Below, piece by piece: positions 32,651-42,589 of a stretch of 64,000 nucleotides of DNA. The stretch covers positions 310,001-374,000 of the forward strand of contig NAJO01000003.1 in assembly GCA_002077065.1 (NCBI GenBank), read 5' to 3'. The notes below the pieces were generated by a model that had not been told where the DNA came from, did not search any database, and worked only from the letters and a program-made list of their open reading frames with translations. The DNA comes from Cryoendolithus antarcticus. Its lineage: Eukaryota; Ascomycota; Dothideomycetes; Cladosporiales; Cladosporiaceae. Position 1 is the first letter of the stretch; every line of letters starts with the position of its first letter. The position numbers and the translations under genes were made by a program.

Positions 32651-35058
32651 ATGGCTAACGTTCAGCTCGTGGAGCAGCGGACAGCGCAGACCGTTACGCA
32701 GACCGTTATGACTCAGAAGCAAAGTCAGGTCATGGTGCAGACGATGCTCCATAGCGCCTTGAGCAGCCTCGCATACGTGCGTGGCCTGTTCCCTTCGAAG
32801 GCCTTCGACAATCGATACTACGAGATGCGCGACGACGTCTTGCCATATGAGGATTTCGCAAACGCAAACATGCCAGATGATGGCAAGGAAGCGGCGAAGC
32901 CGCACACGAAGCTGCCAGTGCTCAGGCGAGGGCGCAGTAGGCGAGCAGACAAGTTTCTCGACTGGCTTGTAAGTAAGCCGCTGATAGGATTACTACGTCT
33001 AGGGCTGACTGTACGTAGGAAAATGGCGCGTTCAATGAGATCGATTCCGGTAATCTCCGAGCAGTCCAGATCTTACTCAATGTCGATCCCAAGCAAAGGA
33101 CTGCCGTGCTTGAAACGTACACATTCACAATACAATACAGCGATCCCGCTGCGGCGAAGCGTGTGCCTATTGGGGTCCATATCGGCAAGCCACTCACGCC
33201 ATCCGCGACCGTCCAGTCGACCAACAAAGCTTTGCAGACGCTTGTGCGAGGGATTGATACCATGTGCAAGGATATGTCTGAGCTCCCGAGTACGTCGTGG
33301 CTCATATTTGGCCTCTGAGAGGTACTGACGAAGGTTGCAGAGAAACGGCTGCTATCGATGCAGCTGTGGTACAACAATGCCGTGCCGCGGCCTGGGAACG
33401 TGACTGACTTCATTCCGGGGCTGGGTGACGACTTGCTGTTCCCGCAGCTCGAAGGCTGGGAACGCCAATCGACGACCATGCAGCTTGGCTCGGGTTGTCA
33501 CACGTAAGCCAAACCCTCTGCGAGATTGAGCTATGGTCAGTGGCTGACATGTTCAGAACTGCAATCACGATCTCACACATGATGGACAAGACTGGAGGTG
33601 CGACCGCGAAACTGAGTCAGATGAAGAAGCCTACCTTCACGCTTCCTGTGCCGCGCTCGAGTCTTCTTGAGCTGCCGGAACTGGAGGAAGATCGGGTATC
33701 CGACACTCGTGTTAGCACCCATGAGCGTGAACCGAGAGCACAGCCACGTGAGGTTAGCCGGACTCTCTTCGGACCAGGTCGGCAGGCAAGTGGATCACTC
33801 AAAGGGCCGTACACACAATCGAGTCAAATCCCGCAAATGCGTCATGCGCTGAACAGTATGCTACAGCCTGAAGAGATCATTTATGGCGATACACAAAGCC
33901 AACAAGCTTTCCGGGGTCCTGACAGCGCCACTGCGACCCCCACGACATTGCGTGCCTTGTCCATCAGGAAGCATCGCGAGGACGTGTTGCCAACAATCAC
34001 AACAATCACACTGCTCCCGCATGTCCGCGAGATCATTGTTAGCGGCGCAAAGAGTCTGCGTAAGAGTGCGCAGAGCATGGCAGCGAAGGTGGGTACCGTG
34101 ACTGCGACTGGAGAAACCATCTTGTGCGTGTGTGGACATGCAAATCAGCAAGGTCAAATGGTGAGTGCTGGCTTCAATCGACGACATGAGTCACACTAAC
34201 AATTATACCAGGTCCAGTGTGTGATTTGTTGCACGTGGCAGCATCTACACTGCTATGGCTACACCGGGGAGTCAGATCCGAGACTGCCAGAGGACCACTA
34301 CTGCTACTGGTGCCTGCTAGGCAAGGGCGATAGTCCCACCTTTGCGATCTTGCAAACGCTTGCATCCCAAAGGCGCGGCCTGTACTCGGTCAACGAACAT
34401 GGCATGGGCACCAAGCAAGACCTTGGTCGGCTGCTTGGTAAATTCTGTCCTGCGCTTCCTGTACCCACAAGCTAACATCGCGGCAGGTATGTCAGTCGAC
34501 GAAGCTGGCAAATTGCATGCCTACCTCAAAGAGAACGCCTTTGTGGTCGCTGCAACCAATTCGAAGAAGCATGGTTTCCGTGCCTCCAAGCAGCCGCTGT
34601 TCGTTCCGGTGACAGCGGCAGCTGTGCATACTGAGATGTTCAAGACATTCTTCGATCCCACTGCTCATCTCAGTAAATACTATGAGGCTTACTCGGCAGA
34701 GACTCTACATGAGGCAACACGCCAGCATCGGCAGCAGCTGCTCAAGATCGCTGCCAACATGCCTACCGCGGCCACTCCCCAACAGTCAGCACGCAGAAAT
34801 AGAGTGACGGAGACACCGGGCTCTGGGCTTGATCTGCCAGCTCGCGCGATCCCTTTCAAGACTCCTACACTACCTGCAGTAGGGGCGAAGCGCAAGAATG
34901 ACGCTCAAGATGTACAGGGCAGGGCAGAGAAAAGGCAGGCTACAGCGTTGGACGAGCAGCAACACTTCACGATGATGTCGGAGTCTCTAGTCGATGCTGG
35001 AGGAGAGTCAAGTCCATTCTCCGTGCAAGCGCGGAGCACGAGGAAGAGCAAGCGCTGA
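32651..35058 (+). CDS. HOP1: Meiotic chromosome-axis HORMA protein Hop1 with PHD-type zinc finger
   Basis: Six exons: 32651-32968, 33019-33289, 33341-33503, 33557-34160, 34212-34437 and 34487-35058. The five introns are 49-53 nt, all GT-AG, and the phases close exactly into 717 residues. The start lies in an ideal context (CACCATGG). The N-terminal HORMA domain covers about residues 20-240: VMVQTMLHSALSSLAYVRGL, LPYEDF, then ENGAFNEIDSGNLRAVQ, VLETYTFTIQYSD and LSMQLWYNNAVPRP. A PHD-type finger follows at residues 441-486, with C441-x-C443, C455-x2-C458, H463-x2-C466 and C483-x2-C486. The C-terminus holds a helical region (YYEAYSAETLHEATRQHRQQ) and a basic tail. Hop1 coats meiotic chromosome axes, promotes Spo11-dependent breaks and directs repair to the homologue. 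An intact open copy suggests meiosis, and so sexual reproduction, is retained. Confidence 0.92.
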
Positions 35059-35663
35059 TCGGGAACTTGATGCATGACACCGTGGTGTTCTATCAGGTAT
35101 GGATGGGGGAAGGGCGTGAATGTTCATTTGCTTATAGGTGTGCTAACGCTACTGAACGCTGGAGGATCTGGCGACCGGGCTAAAGAGGTGACTGACTACT
35201 TGCTCGAAGACACAAGAGTGGTACAGCACCTGTATCATCGCAAATTTCGTGGCTGAGAAGTATGAAATGTCGCAGCGCACATTCGTTCCTTCCCTGGGCA
35301 CATTCGCTTGAGGCACTCCCAACATCACCAGACTACACTTGACTTGGGCAGCGATATGCATGGGGAGACTGTCTCTCGGGGTCAATACAACACGCTTCGT
35401 AGACCTTCGGCCGTTCACTTTTGCGCATAAGAACGCGTTGTGAATCTTGTCACGTCTGCCTGTTGCCTGAAATTACCCAGACAGCCTTTCTCCAACTTCA
35501 CCCCCTACGCCACCACGACCCTGACGCTCCGAATACATCTTCACAATACACGCCACGACGATAGATCGCCAGTCATCACAGCGGAGACAACCCTCACTCG
35601 CCCGGAACAAGACAATTGACACAACTGCACAGAAACGCAGATTACCATCACAACAACTCAAAC
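35059..35663. other. Intergenic region
   Basis: About 600 bases between tandem genes. Short frames only. The last 150 bases are C- and A-rich, resembling the leader of the next gene (accatcacaacaactcaaac before the ATG at 35664). Nothing else seen. Confidence 0.35.
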
Positions 35664-36653
35664 ATGGACGCCACCGTCACCTGGGCTTTGCCCGTGAAGG
35701 CGGATAAACTAGGCGCACATCTGCAAGCTTACGTCGAGACGTTGGACGCAATCATCGCCCTTCGCCTTTGCAATCGCTTTGGCACGGGGCCCGGCACTGC
35801 TGTACAAAAGCTACCCGTCGAGCTGGTCACGATGATCGAGAAGGTCGTCTTCCAAGAAGCGTGCAAGGAGAAGCTGCCGGAGTGGGAGTTAGACTTCGCA
35901 TGCTTCGAGCACAAGTGTGACGGGTCCCTGAGCAGCCATATGACGCGAGAGGAGATGCTGGACATATGGTACCGCTTCGAACTAGGCCAGGAAGAGTGCT
36001 ACAGCGATGCTGAGGACGATTCTGATGATCCCGATGGTAACACTTCCCACGCATTCAAAACCCTCACCGATGAGCGACTCCGTCGTATCATAGACGATGA
36101 GTGGGACTGCGAGTACATGAACTTCGATTCGGAGGACGACATCCACAAGGGGAGGGAAGCGGATTGGTCGAACCGAACGACCTTGTTCGAAGAACATCGC
36201 GAGCTCCTCAAGCGAAATTTCGGCGGCGATGTCTGGACGTCTGACGTCCGTCTCGACCGCCATCATTGGAGGCACGACGAGCCAGCTCACACGACTGTCA
36301 CATACCTGACTCTACCCGCACGTCCTCAACGGGAGTTTGAGTGGGTGACCTCGGAGTTCGAAGACGAGTATCCAGGAGAGTGCGCGTCCATCTCTACCGG
36401 TCATGGCATTCCGATTGAGCTCGGCAAAACGCCCTCGGCTGCCTCCTTGCGGAGATTTCCTAGAGCTATCGAGCTTCTAGACCTTAAGGTCTTCTTGCAC
36501 AAGACCCAGGCTGGACGGCCGCTCGGACCTTTGCCGTCAACGCTCGACAATGATGAAGGCGGGAATAAAGCAGCCAAACGCGTGACGCGATTGTGGTTAG
36601 TGAAGGCGAAGCCGCAGCTTACCTTGCTGCTTCGTGGCTCGATGTCACCGTGA
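35664..36653 (+). CDS. Hypothetical acidic protein, possible F-box-like N-terminus
   Basis: Single exon, 329 residues from the first in-frame ATG (35664). Near residue 50 the segment KLPVELVTMIEKVVFQEACK resembles the start of the short F-box-like motif in many lineage-expanded fungal proteins, but the rest of an F-box is not evident. The centre is strongly acidic (CYSDAEDDSDDPDGNTSH; DEWDCEYMNFDSEDD). A later block (HTTVTYLTLPARPQREFEW) and a basic C-terminus (LWLVKAKPQLTLLLRG) complete it. No signal peptide or membrane segment. I do not recognise the family; proteins of this kind are often lineage-specific in Dothideomycetes. Codon use resembles that of its neighbours. Confidence 0.6.
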   Translation: MDATVTWALPVKADKLGAHLQAYVETLDAIIALRLCNRFGTGPGTAVQKLPVELVTMIEKVVFQEACKEKLPEWELDFACFEHKCDGSLSSHMTREEMLDIWYRFELGQEECYSDAEDDSDDPDGNTSHAFKTLTDERLRRIIDDEWDCEYMNFDSEDDIHKGREADWSNRTTLFEEHRELLKRNFGGDVWTSDVRLDRHHWRHDEPAHTTVTYLTLPARPQREFEWVTSEFEDEYPGECASISTGHGIPIELGKTPSAASLRRFPRAIELLDLKVFLHKTQAGRPLGPLPSTLDNDEGGNKAAKRVTRLWLVKAKPQLTLLLRGSMSP

Positions 36654-37149
36654 GCACTGCCGTTGCGGTGCAGTGATGGGGAAGAGGCTTGCTTTCTCTG
36701 AGTCGGAATGTTGCTGATTGAGAATGCTGAGTGCTGTGACGACGCGCGAGATCGTCACCGAACCATTCATTCTCACGGAGAGCTTGTGTGGGCGGGATGT
36801 CAGACTGGCGTGGACTGTGAGAGCTTGGTGATCCGACCCATAGCTCTGGGTTGCAAGCTGAGTGTAGCTGTGGATACATGTAGCTGAGTGCGGAAGTGTG
36901 CCATTTGAACCCAGGTCTCAATGCTACTAATGTATCTGATGTGTCCGCATTCTAGACGTCTCTGTGTGTAATAGTTGCACATATCTACCTACACATCTAA
37001 GAGGGACTTGAAACAGCAAAGGCTTGGCGGACTCCATCGCCACAAAGCTAAGTACTAGAACATAACACTCGATTTAGACATTTGCACTTCATGCTCTAGT
37101 ATTATATTACATACCAACTCGTTGTAGCGACGCCACAACTCTTGCACAC
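36654..37149. other. Intergenic region upstream of NCS6
   Basis: About 500 bases. The last 100 bases are AT-rich for this window (tctagtattatattacatacc, near 37094-37114), which may be the NCS6 core promoter, 35-55 bases before its ATG. No gene seen. Confidence 0.4.
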
Positions 37150-38487
37150 ATGGCGCCTCGCGAGTGCGAGATATGCCAAAATAACCGAGCGCAGATCCTC
37201 CGCCCAAAGAACCATGCCCGAATATGCGCTCCTTGCTTCACCGCACTCTTCGAGCAGGAAGTTGCCGAGACCATAGAGTCGTCGAATCTGTTCCAGCCTG
37301 GCGAACGAGTGGCCATCGGCGCCTCAGGTGGCAAAGACAGCACAGTCCTCGCTTCAGTGCTGAAGACCTTGAACGAGAGGCAAAAGTGGGGACTCGATCT
37401 CGTCCTGCTCAGCATAGATGAGGGCATCACGGGCTACAGGGATCATAGTCTCGAGGCAGTGAAGCGCAATGCGGCGGATCTGGACTTGCCGCTCAAGATT
37501 GTCAGCTATCAAGAACTCTATGGCTGGTCCATGGACCAAGTGGTAGCACAGATTGGCAAGAAAGGCAACTGCACATACTGTGGTGTCTTCCGCCGTCAAG
37601 CACTAGATCGCGGCGCAGCGATGCTAGGTGTGGGCCACGTAGTGACCGGCCACAATGCCGATGATGTGGCGGAGACAGTTCTGATGAACCTTCTTCGAGG
37701 AGATCTTCCACGCTTGAGCAGGGCGACCAGCATAGTCACAAGCACGCCGAGCGCTGCGAAGGCTAAGTCGGCAGACGGCAAAGTTACAATGACGAACGTC
37801 AAACGGAGTAAGCCCATGATCTACGCCTACGAGAAGGAGATCGTCATGTACGCACACCACAAGAAGCTGGACTACTTCAGCACGGAATGTATCTACTCGC
37901 CCGAAGCGTTCCGCGGATCGGCAAGGACGCTCATTAAGAATTTGGAACGCATACGCCCAGAGAGCATCCTGGATGTTGTCAAGAGCGGCATGGACATGGC
38001 GCGCCTGGTCCCACAAGAGCAAGGTGCAGTGCCCGAAGAGGTCGAGATGACCGGCCGGTGCGGTGACGCCAAAGAAAGCGGTGGCGAAATGGCAGCCATG
38101 GAGCGCAAGCTTCAACAAGATGAAGTGGCTGCAACCAACGGCATCGGAGTCGAGATACAGCTGCCGCGCTCAAGTAAGAACGATCGTGAACTCGGCAGTG
38201 CACATGCACACAGTCGCGAGACAGTGGCGCTCAAGGCTGCAAATGATCATCCAGATGGTCAGAACCACGACAGAGACCAGCTTGCGCCAGTGACCCTGCC
38301 GACTCGGACGAAGATGAAACAGAAGCCAGCTGGTCGTGGTGCGGAGAAGCGAACACTTCCGCCGAAGCAGAAGCTCGGACAGTGCGAGAAGTGTGGATAC
38401 CTGTCATCGCAGGCTGTCTGCAAGGCATGTATGCTGCTTGAAGGTCTGAACAAGGCGCGACCGCATACTGGCATCGAGGTCGGCTGA
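37150..38487 (+). CDS. NCS6: Cytoplasmic tRNA 2-thiolation protein Ncs6/Ctu1
   Basis: Single exon, 445 residues. The N-terminal zinc motif is CEICQ...CAPCF. The PP-loop ATPase signature [13 protein letters not shown] is at about residue 57. [18 protein letters not shown] carries the catalytic-type CxxC, followed by [19 protein letters not shown] and the [10 protein letters not shown] block. The C-terminal zinc pair is [18 protein letters not shown]. The protein adenylates and thiolates U34 of the tRNAs for Lys, Glu and Gln (mcm5s2U), receiving sulfur through the Urm1 route and working with Ncs2. At 445 residues it is longer than the usual 340-370. The excess is a polar, low-complexity linker at about residues 285-405, just before the last zinc pair. 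Confidence 0.95.
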   Translation: MAPRECEICQNNRAQILRPKNHARICAPCFTALFEQEVAETIESSNLFQPGERVAIGASGGKDSTVLASVLKTLNERQKWGLDLVLLSIDEGITGYRDHSLEAVKRNAADLDLPLKIVSYQELYGWSMDQVVAQIGKKGNCTYCGVFRRQALDRGAAMLGVGHVVTGHNADDVAETVLMNLLRGDLPRLSRATSIVTSTPSAAKAKSADGKVTMTNVKRSKPMIYAYEKEIVMYAHHKKLDYFSTECIYSPEAFRGSARTLIKNLERIRPESILDVVKSGMDMARLVPQEQGAVPEEVEMTGRCGDAKESGGEMAAMERKLQQDEVAATNGIGVEIQLPRSSKNDRELGSAHAHSRETVALKAANDHPDGQNHDRDQLAPVTLPTRTKMKQKPAGRGAEKRTLPPKQKLGQCEKCGYLSSQAVCKACMLLEGLNKARPHTGIEVG

Positions 38488-39540
38488 AATATGCAAGTCT
38501 ACGGGATGGGGATCTGCCTTGACTTCAGGCAGTCTCCTCGAGACGAACTCGGCACTGACACTGATATCGCTGGTCGTCAAGCCCGGTCGAACAAGAGCTA
38601 GCATTCGCGTGCTGGTCCAGACGCTGGTTCTAAAGGTAGAGCAGCCACGGCTTCGGACACTGATGCATTGCCATCATCCAGCCGACTCGGATCTGACGAC
38701 TTGACGAGTATGGTGAAACGGAAGTAATCTGCCATTAGCTTGGGCTTCCTCGTGCAGTAATGCGCGACCGACGATGCCACACGAATTATGAGCCGTTCCA
38801 CTATGTGCTCTCGATAGCACTGGTGCTACGCTCGCATGCGCAAGCTGCGAAAGAGGGACCGCGTACAACGCATCTTGTAAGTGTACTTTAGCTTGTATGA
38901 TCACTCTCACGTGTGCCCATCTTCAATATCTGCCACTCGATACCCTCAATTCATAACTTCGCTCTTTCGAGAGTCTGCAGAGTCTTGTGCTACGATCACG
39001 TACCCCGTGAGTGTCTATCAGCACCTGGCTCGCCGAGGACGATGCGGTGTAACCATATAAGACTCGTCAAAAGACAATGATCATTTCTCTGATTGTCCAA
39101 TAGCCTGAAGCGGAGATATGTGTATGCACTGTTCGACGTGGTCACAACGTTGTGGCTTGCAAACGGTGTAGGCGTGTAGGAGCAGCGTACTTTAGATCAC
39201 ATGACACTGAAGATCCATGTCCGCAAACGGGCATTGGTGGGACAATTCTGCTAGACAGAACTTCTTTCGAGCTTGCTGGCGAACCGCGGCGAGCGTACGA
39301 AGGACGAAATCGGGATGTAGGATCGTAGATTTCATTGACCAAGTGCTGGGACAGGCAACTAGATCCTTCACCAAGAGATCGGTGGAAGTCTGACGGCGAA
39401 CATGGCGCGGGGACGCCCGGTCAACAAGAGTTGCGAAGGGTATATATGGCTCTTGATACTCCCATATACAGCGACTCTTGACATCACAACACAAGCATAC
39501 TCGATTTCAACACACAATTCGAGCATCAAAGCCATCCATC
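38488..39540. other. Intergenic region upstream of the MAPEG gene
   Basis: About 1.05 kb with no supported gene. Several short frames lie on both strands; none has a domain. The proximal promoter of the MAPEG gene is at its right end (see the TATA-like site at 39441). Confidence 0.4.
39441..39448 (+). promoter_or_regulatory. TATA-like box of the MAPEG gene
   Basis: The octamer TATATATG lies about 95 bases upstream of the MAPEG ATG at 39541, followed by an A/C-rich leader (catcacaacacaagcatac). This is one of the clearest TATA-type elements in the window and would fit an inducible stress or detoxification gene. Inference from position and sequence only. Confidence 0.45.
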
Positions 39541-40121
39541 ATGACTTCTACCCTCCCGGCCCCGTACAACTGGTCCCTCCAGGCCATCCCCGCCGCCTTC
39601 GTCTTCGGCATTGTTCCGCATGGCTACTACCTCACCAGTCTCATGATCGCGACCAGAAACCAGATGTCCAATGCCATGTAAGTTGATTGCAATTGGTCCT
39701 ATCCTGGGCAGCGTGCTGATCTCTTCCAGGCCTCGAACTAATCTCGATACCTGGAAGTCAAAGCTGCCAGCAGCGACCTGGAACCAACTCACTCGAGCGA
39801 GAGGAGCGCACATCAACAGTATGGAGGTGTTCCCGCTGTTTGCTGCTGCGATGGTACGAGCCTGTCCTTCTGTCCTTACTTGAGATGGTTCGCTGACAAT
39901 CAGTCTAGGTCGCTGGGAACGTCGCAAAGCTGCCCACTGAGGATCTCAACAAAGCAGCGCTGACGTTCTTCGGTACTCGAGCGTTGTATATGGCACTGTA
40001 CATTGGTATCAAGAGTGACACACTGGCGTATGCGCGGACAGCAGCGTATGCTTGGTCGATCTCTGTGCCGATCGCCGTGCTCTGGCGAGCAGGCCGTCAT
40101 ATGAGCGAGGTCGATGTATAA
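39541..40121 (+). CDS. MAPEG-family membrane protein (microsomal glutathione transferase type)
   Basis: Three exons, 39541-39677, 39730-39853 and 39909-40121, with introns of 52 and 55 nt (GTAAGT/TCCAG and GTACGA/TCTAG), closing in frame to 157 residues. Four hydrophobic segments can be traced, starting with WSLQAIPAAFVFGIVPHGYY. The family hallmark between helices 1 and 2 is TRARGAHINSMEVFPLFAAAM: the Arg-Gly-x-x-N-x-x-E pattern in which Arg and Glu contact glutathione in characterised members. The third segment has FFGTRALYMALYIG. MAPEG proteins are trimeric enzymes of the ER or outer mitochondrial membrane that conjugate or reduce lipid peroxides and xenobiotics with glutathione. Substrate unknown. 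Confidence 0.88.
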
Positions 40122-40323
40122 TTATACCGAGTCCAGATGGTCTTTGAGGGCTTCGCTGAAGCTCGTCAAGATAGGGTAACCGAGCGAATCTGTGATACGA
40201 AATGGTGACAGGATTTGCCGGTCAACGACGTGTACGATAGTTCTGAAGCTGCGACATTTTATGGGTAGATCATGCGCACCGTACTCCTTCTCAATGGAGA
40301 CGATGGCTAAGTGAGAGCGGCTC

Positions 40324-41922
40324 TCAATCCCATCCAGCCAGCGGAGCGTGAGGAGTCATACCCCTTTTGAACGCCAACCATCTTCGTTTCGAGGCTGCTC
40401 TCTTCTCAACCGGTGAAAGCGTCGAGGCATCCTCCAACCACGCTTCCCGAGTGTCGATGACTAGTTGGGCCATACCATACTCTACGTTTGTGAAGACCCA
40501 GGAGTGACTGGCGTCTTGCTGGCTATCACGGAGGTCCAATATCAATTGCGCGATGGACTGGACCTCGTGCTCGAGCTGCAGCCGATCGCTGTCGCACATC
40601 GCGGCGATCATGCGTTTGCAGACGCAGAGCCCTTCCATGATCGAGCCGAACGCTTCGCGGCGCTTGTGCATCTCGCATTGAGGTGGCCGCATCATAGATG
40701 TGCGAAGAACATGCACTTTGTACGCCTCCAGAGCATTCTTCGTGTCCTGATGAATGCTTCTGAGCCGCAGCTCTATTTCGAACAGCTTGTAAGACGCCGA
40801 GCAGCCATCAGTGTCGTCGAACGCTGTGTCAATCTCGGCGAGTATGCCTGGAAAGTAAATCATGATCTTGCGCACTCTGATCATCAGTGGGTGTGTGTCG
40901 GTAAGCCATGTGCTCTCTTCACTCAGCAAGTCATAGAGTTGCATCCATTCGGGCTGGGCGAGGTGGCTCGCTCGGTTCTGGAAGAAGGCCTCCGAGTATG
41001 CCGCGCCGACGTGTCCTAGGAAGAGAAGTCGCTCATACTCTGACTTGAAGCCAGTGGCTGAACGATTGCGCACCAGCTGCGCAGACCCGCTGATGTGATT
41101 CGAGAACGCCGATAGATCCTTCGAGTCCATGATCTCGTAGCAACTTAGCAGCTGGACGGCGCATAGTAGGTCTGCATCATCACATTGCTTCTTATCGGAG
41201 ACAGCAGTCTGCACCTCTCGTAGCGCCTTTGCATAGAGTCGTGTGGCTGCCATAGCGGGTCCAGCTTCGTCTGGACGCATCCGACTGCTAGCCTTGGCGA
41301 GTACGCAGTCTACGGTAGCGTCGAAGAACCTTTTGCCTTGGCCGTACCTTTGGGGCACATAGTGTAAATAGGAGCATATACGATGACCAAGCAACGTCTC
41401 GAGAAGCTCCGGCTGCTGTTGCATGGTCCAAACAGCTACTTGGCTGATGTTGAAGCTGGTAAGGAAGGACAGGTCCATCAGATCGAAGCTGTACTTGGTC
41501 CGCAGTTTCTGATACTCAGTCGATGGGTTGATGGTCGCAATCAGTGAGCAGAATTGCTCGTCCTCATCTGACGATGGCGAGGATGACGATCTCGACGAGA
41601 CGACACTGAGCTGCCAAGACTCATCGCTAGCCGTCGAGGCCGGCGCAGTGGATTCGGCAGAAAAAACCGCATCGTCCAGGTCGTAGAGCTGTGGATCAAT
41701 GAGATCGATGTCGACCACTGCAGGTAACTCGATTGGGCCCTCGGCAATGATAGGAGTCGGTTCGTCTGCTTTCGCCTTGGGGACGCGAGCGGCGCGTTTC
41801 CTCCGCGAGATGCCGATGTCCTTCATAGCTTGCTTACGTATAAGCGTGCGTGTACTGGCATCTTGCGGCACCTTCGCGCCATCGGACACGATGAAGTGGA
41901 AGCTCTTGACGGCCGCGGCCAT
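40324..41922 (-). CDS. Fungal transcription-factor-like protein (Fungal_trans_2 type, no zinc cluster)
   Basis: Single exon, 532 residues from the ATG at 41922. The frame stays open upstream to 42174, but the N-terminal motif begins just after this ATG. That motif, FHFIVSDGAKVPQDASTRTL followed by IRKQAMKDIGISRRKRAARV, is the short basic block that replaces the Zn2Cys6 cluster in a large family of ascomycete regulator-like proteins. An acidic Ser-rich linker follows (SSRSSSSPSSDEDEQF). The rest is helical and matches the fungal transcription factor middle domain: LLGHRICSYLHYVPQRYG, LLCAVQLLSCYEIMDSKDL, HISGSAQLVRNRS and YSEAFFQNRA. These proteins are presumed nuclear regulators, but DNA binding is unproven without the zinc cluster. 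Its stop converges on the MAPEG gene with 202 bases between. Confidence 0.75.
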   Translation of the reverse strand: MAAAVKSFHFIVSDGAKVPQDASTRTLIRKQAMKDIGISRRKRAARVPKAKADEPTPIIAEGPIELPAVVDIDLIDPQLYDLDDAVFSAESTAPASTASDESWQLSVVSSRSSSSPSSDEDEQFCSLIATINPSTEYQKLRTKYSFDLMDLSFLTSFNISQVAVWTMQQQPELLETLLGHRICSYLHYVPQRYGQGKRFFDATVDCVLAKASSRMRPDEAGPAMAATRLYAKALREVQTAVSDKKQCDDADLLCAVQLLSCYEIMDSKDLSAFSNHISGSAQLVRNRSATGFKSEYERLLFLGHVGAAYSEAFFQNRASHLAQPEWMQLYDLLSEESTWLTDTHPLMIRVRKIMIYFPGILAEIDTAFDDTDGCSASYKLFEIELRLRSIHQDTKNALEAYKVHVLRTSMMRPPQCEMHKRREAFGSIMEGLCVCKRMIAAMCDSDRLQLEHEVQSIAQLILDLRDSQQDASHSWVFTNVEYGMAQLVIDTREAWLEDASTLSPVEKRAASKRRWLAFKRGMTPHAPLAGWD

Positions 41923-42589
41923 CTTTGCTGACAATGCTGATGCGGCCTGTGGTCTTGTGCGTACCTCCGTGTAAGGAGATGAGTAAATGAGAAGGAACGA
42001 GAGAAGATGACTGAGACCTACATTTGGGCACTGGCGGAGTTTACATACACACGAGCTGCCTGTTGGAGTGTGGAGAGGTTCTCTGGTCGGAGCGCCTCTG
42101 AGGTCGAAGAGCTTCGAGCGAGAAGACCACTGCCCAGATGGAGGAAAGTGCCTTTCTCCTCTTTCCAGTTGCATCCTAGCGCGATCCTCCTGCTGACCTG
42201 AGTGGATAGACAGCCGAAGGAATGCTGTGCCGCCAAGGGTATGCTGGGATAGCTGTATGTCGCAGACACCAAGCCGGCAGACTTGGAGAAGTGCGCGAAT
42301 CCGGTGGTATAAGCGATCGGATTACTCCCAGAGCTTCTGCGAAATAACTCATGCTTTTCACAAGGTTGTCTGCGGTCGGTTCGAGTCGTTTGGCGTGCGG
42401 TAGACCCTGGGAGAAATTTGATCGCGTAACGTGTTCGCTGTCGTGCTTTTAGTCTTGGCGGAACGGCATTTCTGGATCGCATTAGTTAGCAGAGCGATAC
42501 TCTCTAACGTATGGTAGCGTGTGCATAGGCCGTTCACGATGCATGTTGGAGTCATAAGTCATGTAATATATTTCATCGCTAAATCTCCA
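41923..42589. other. Intergenic region
   Basis: About 670 bases between the tandem - strand genes, holding the transcription-factor gene promoter and the 3' region of the downstream membrane-protein gene. Overlapping short frames on both strands have no recognisable domains. Confidence 0.35.
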
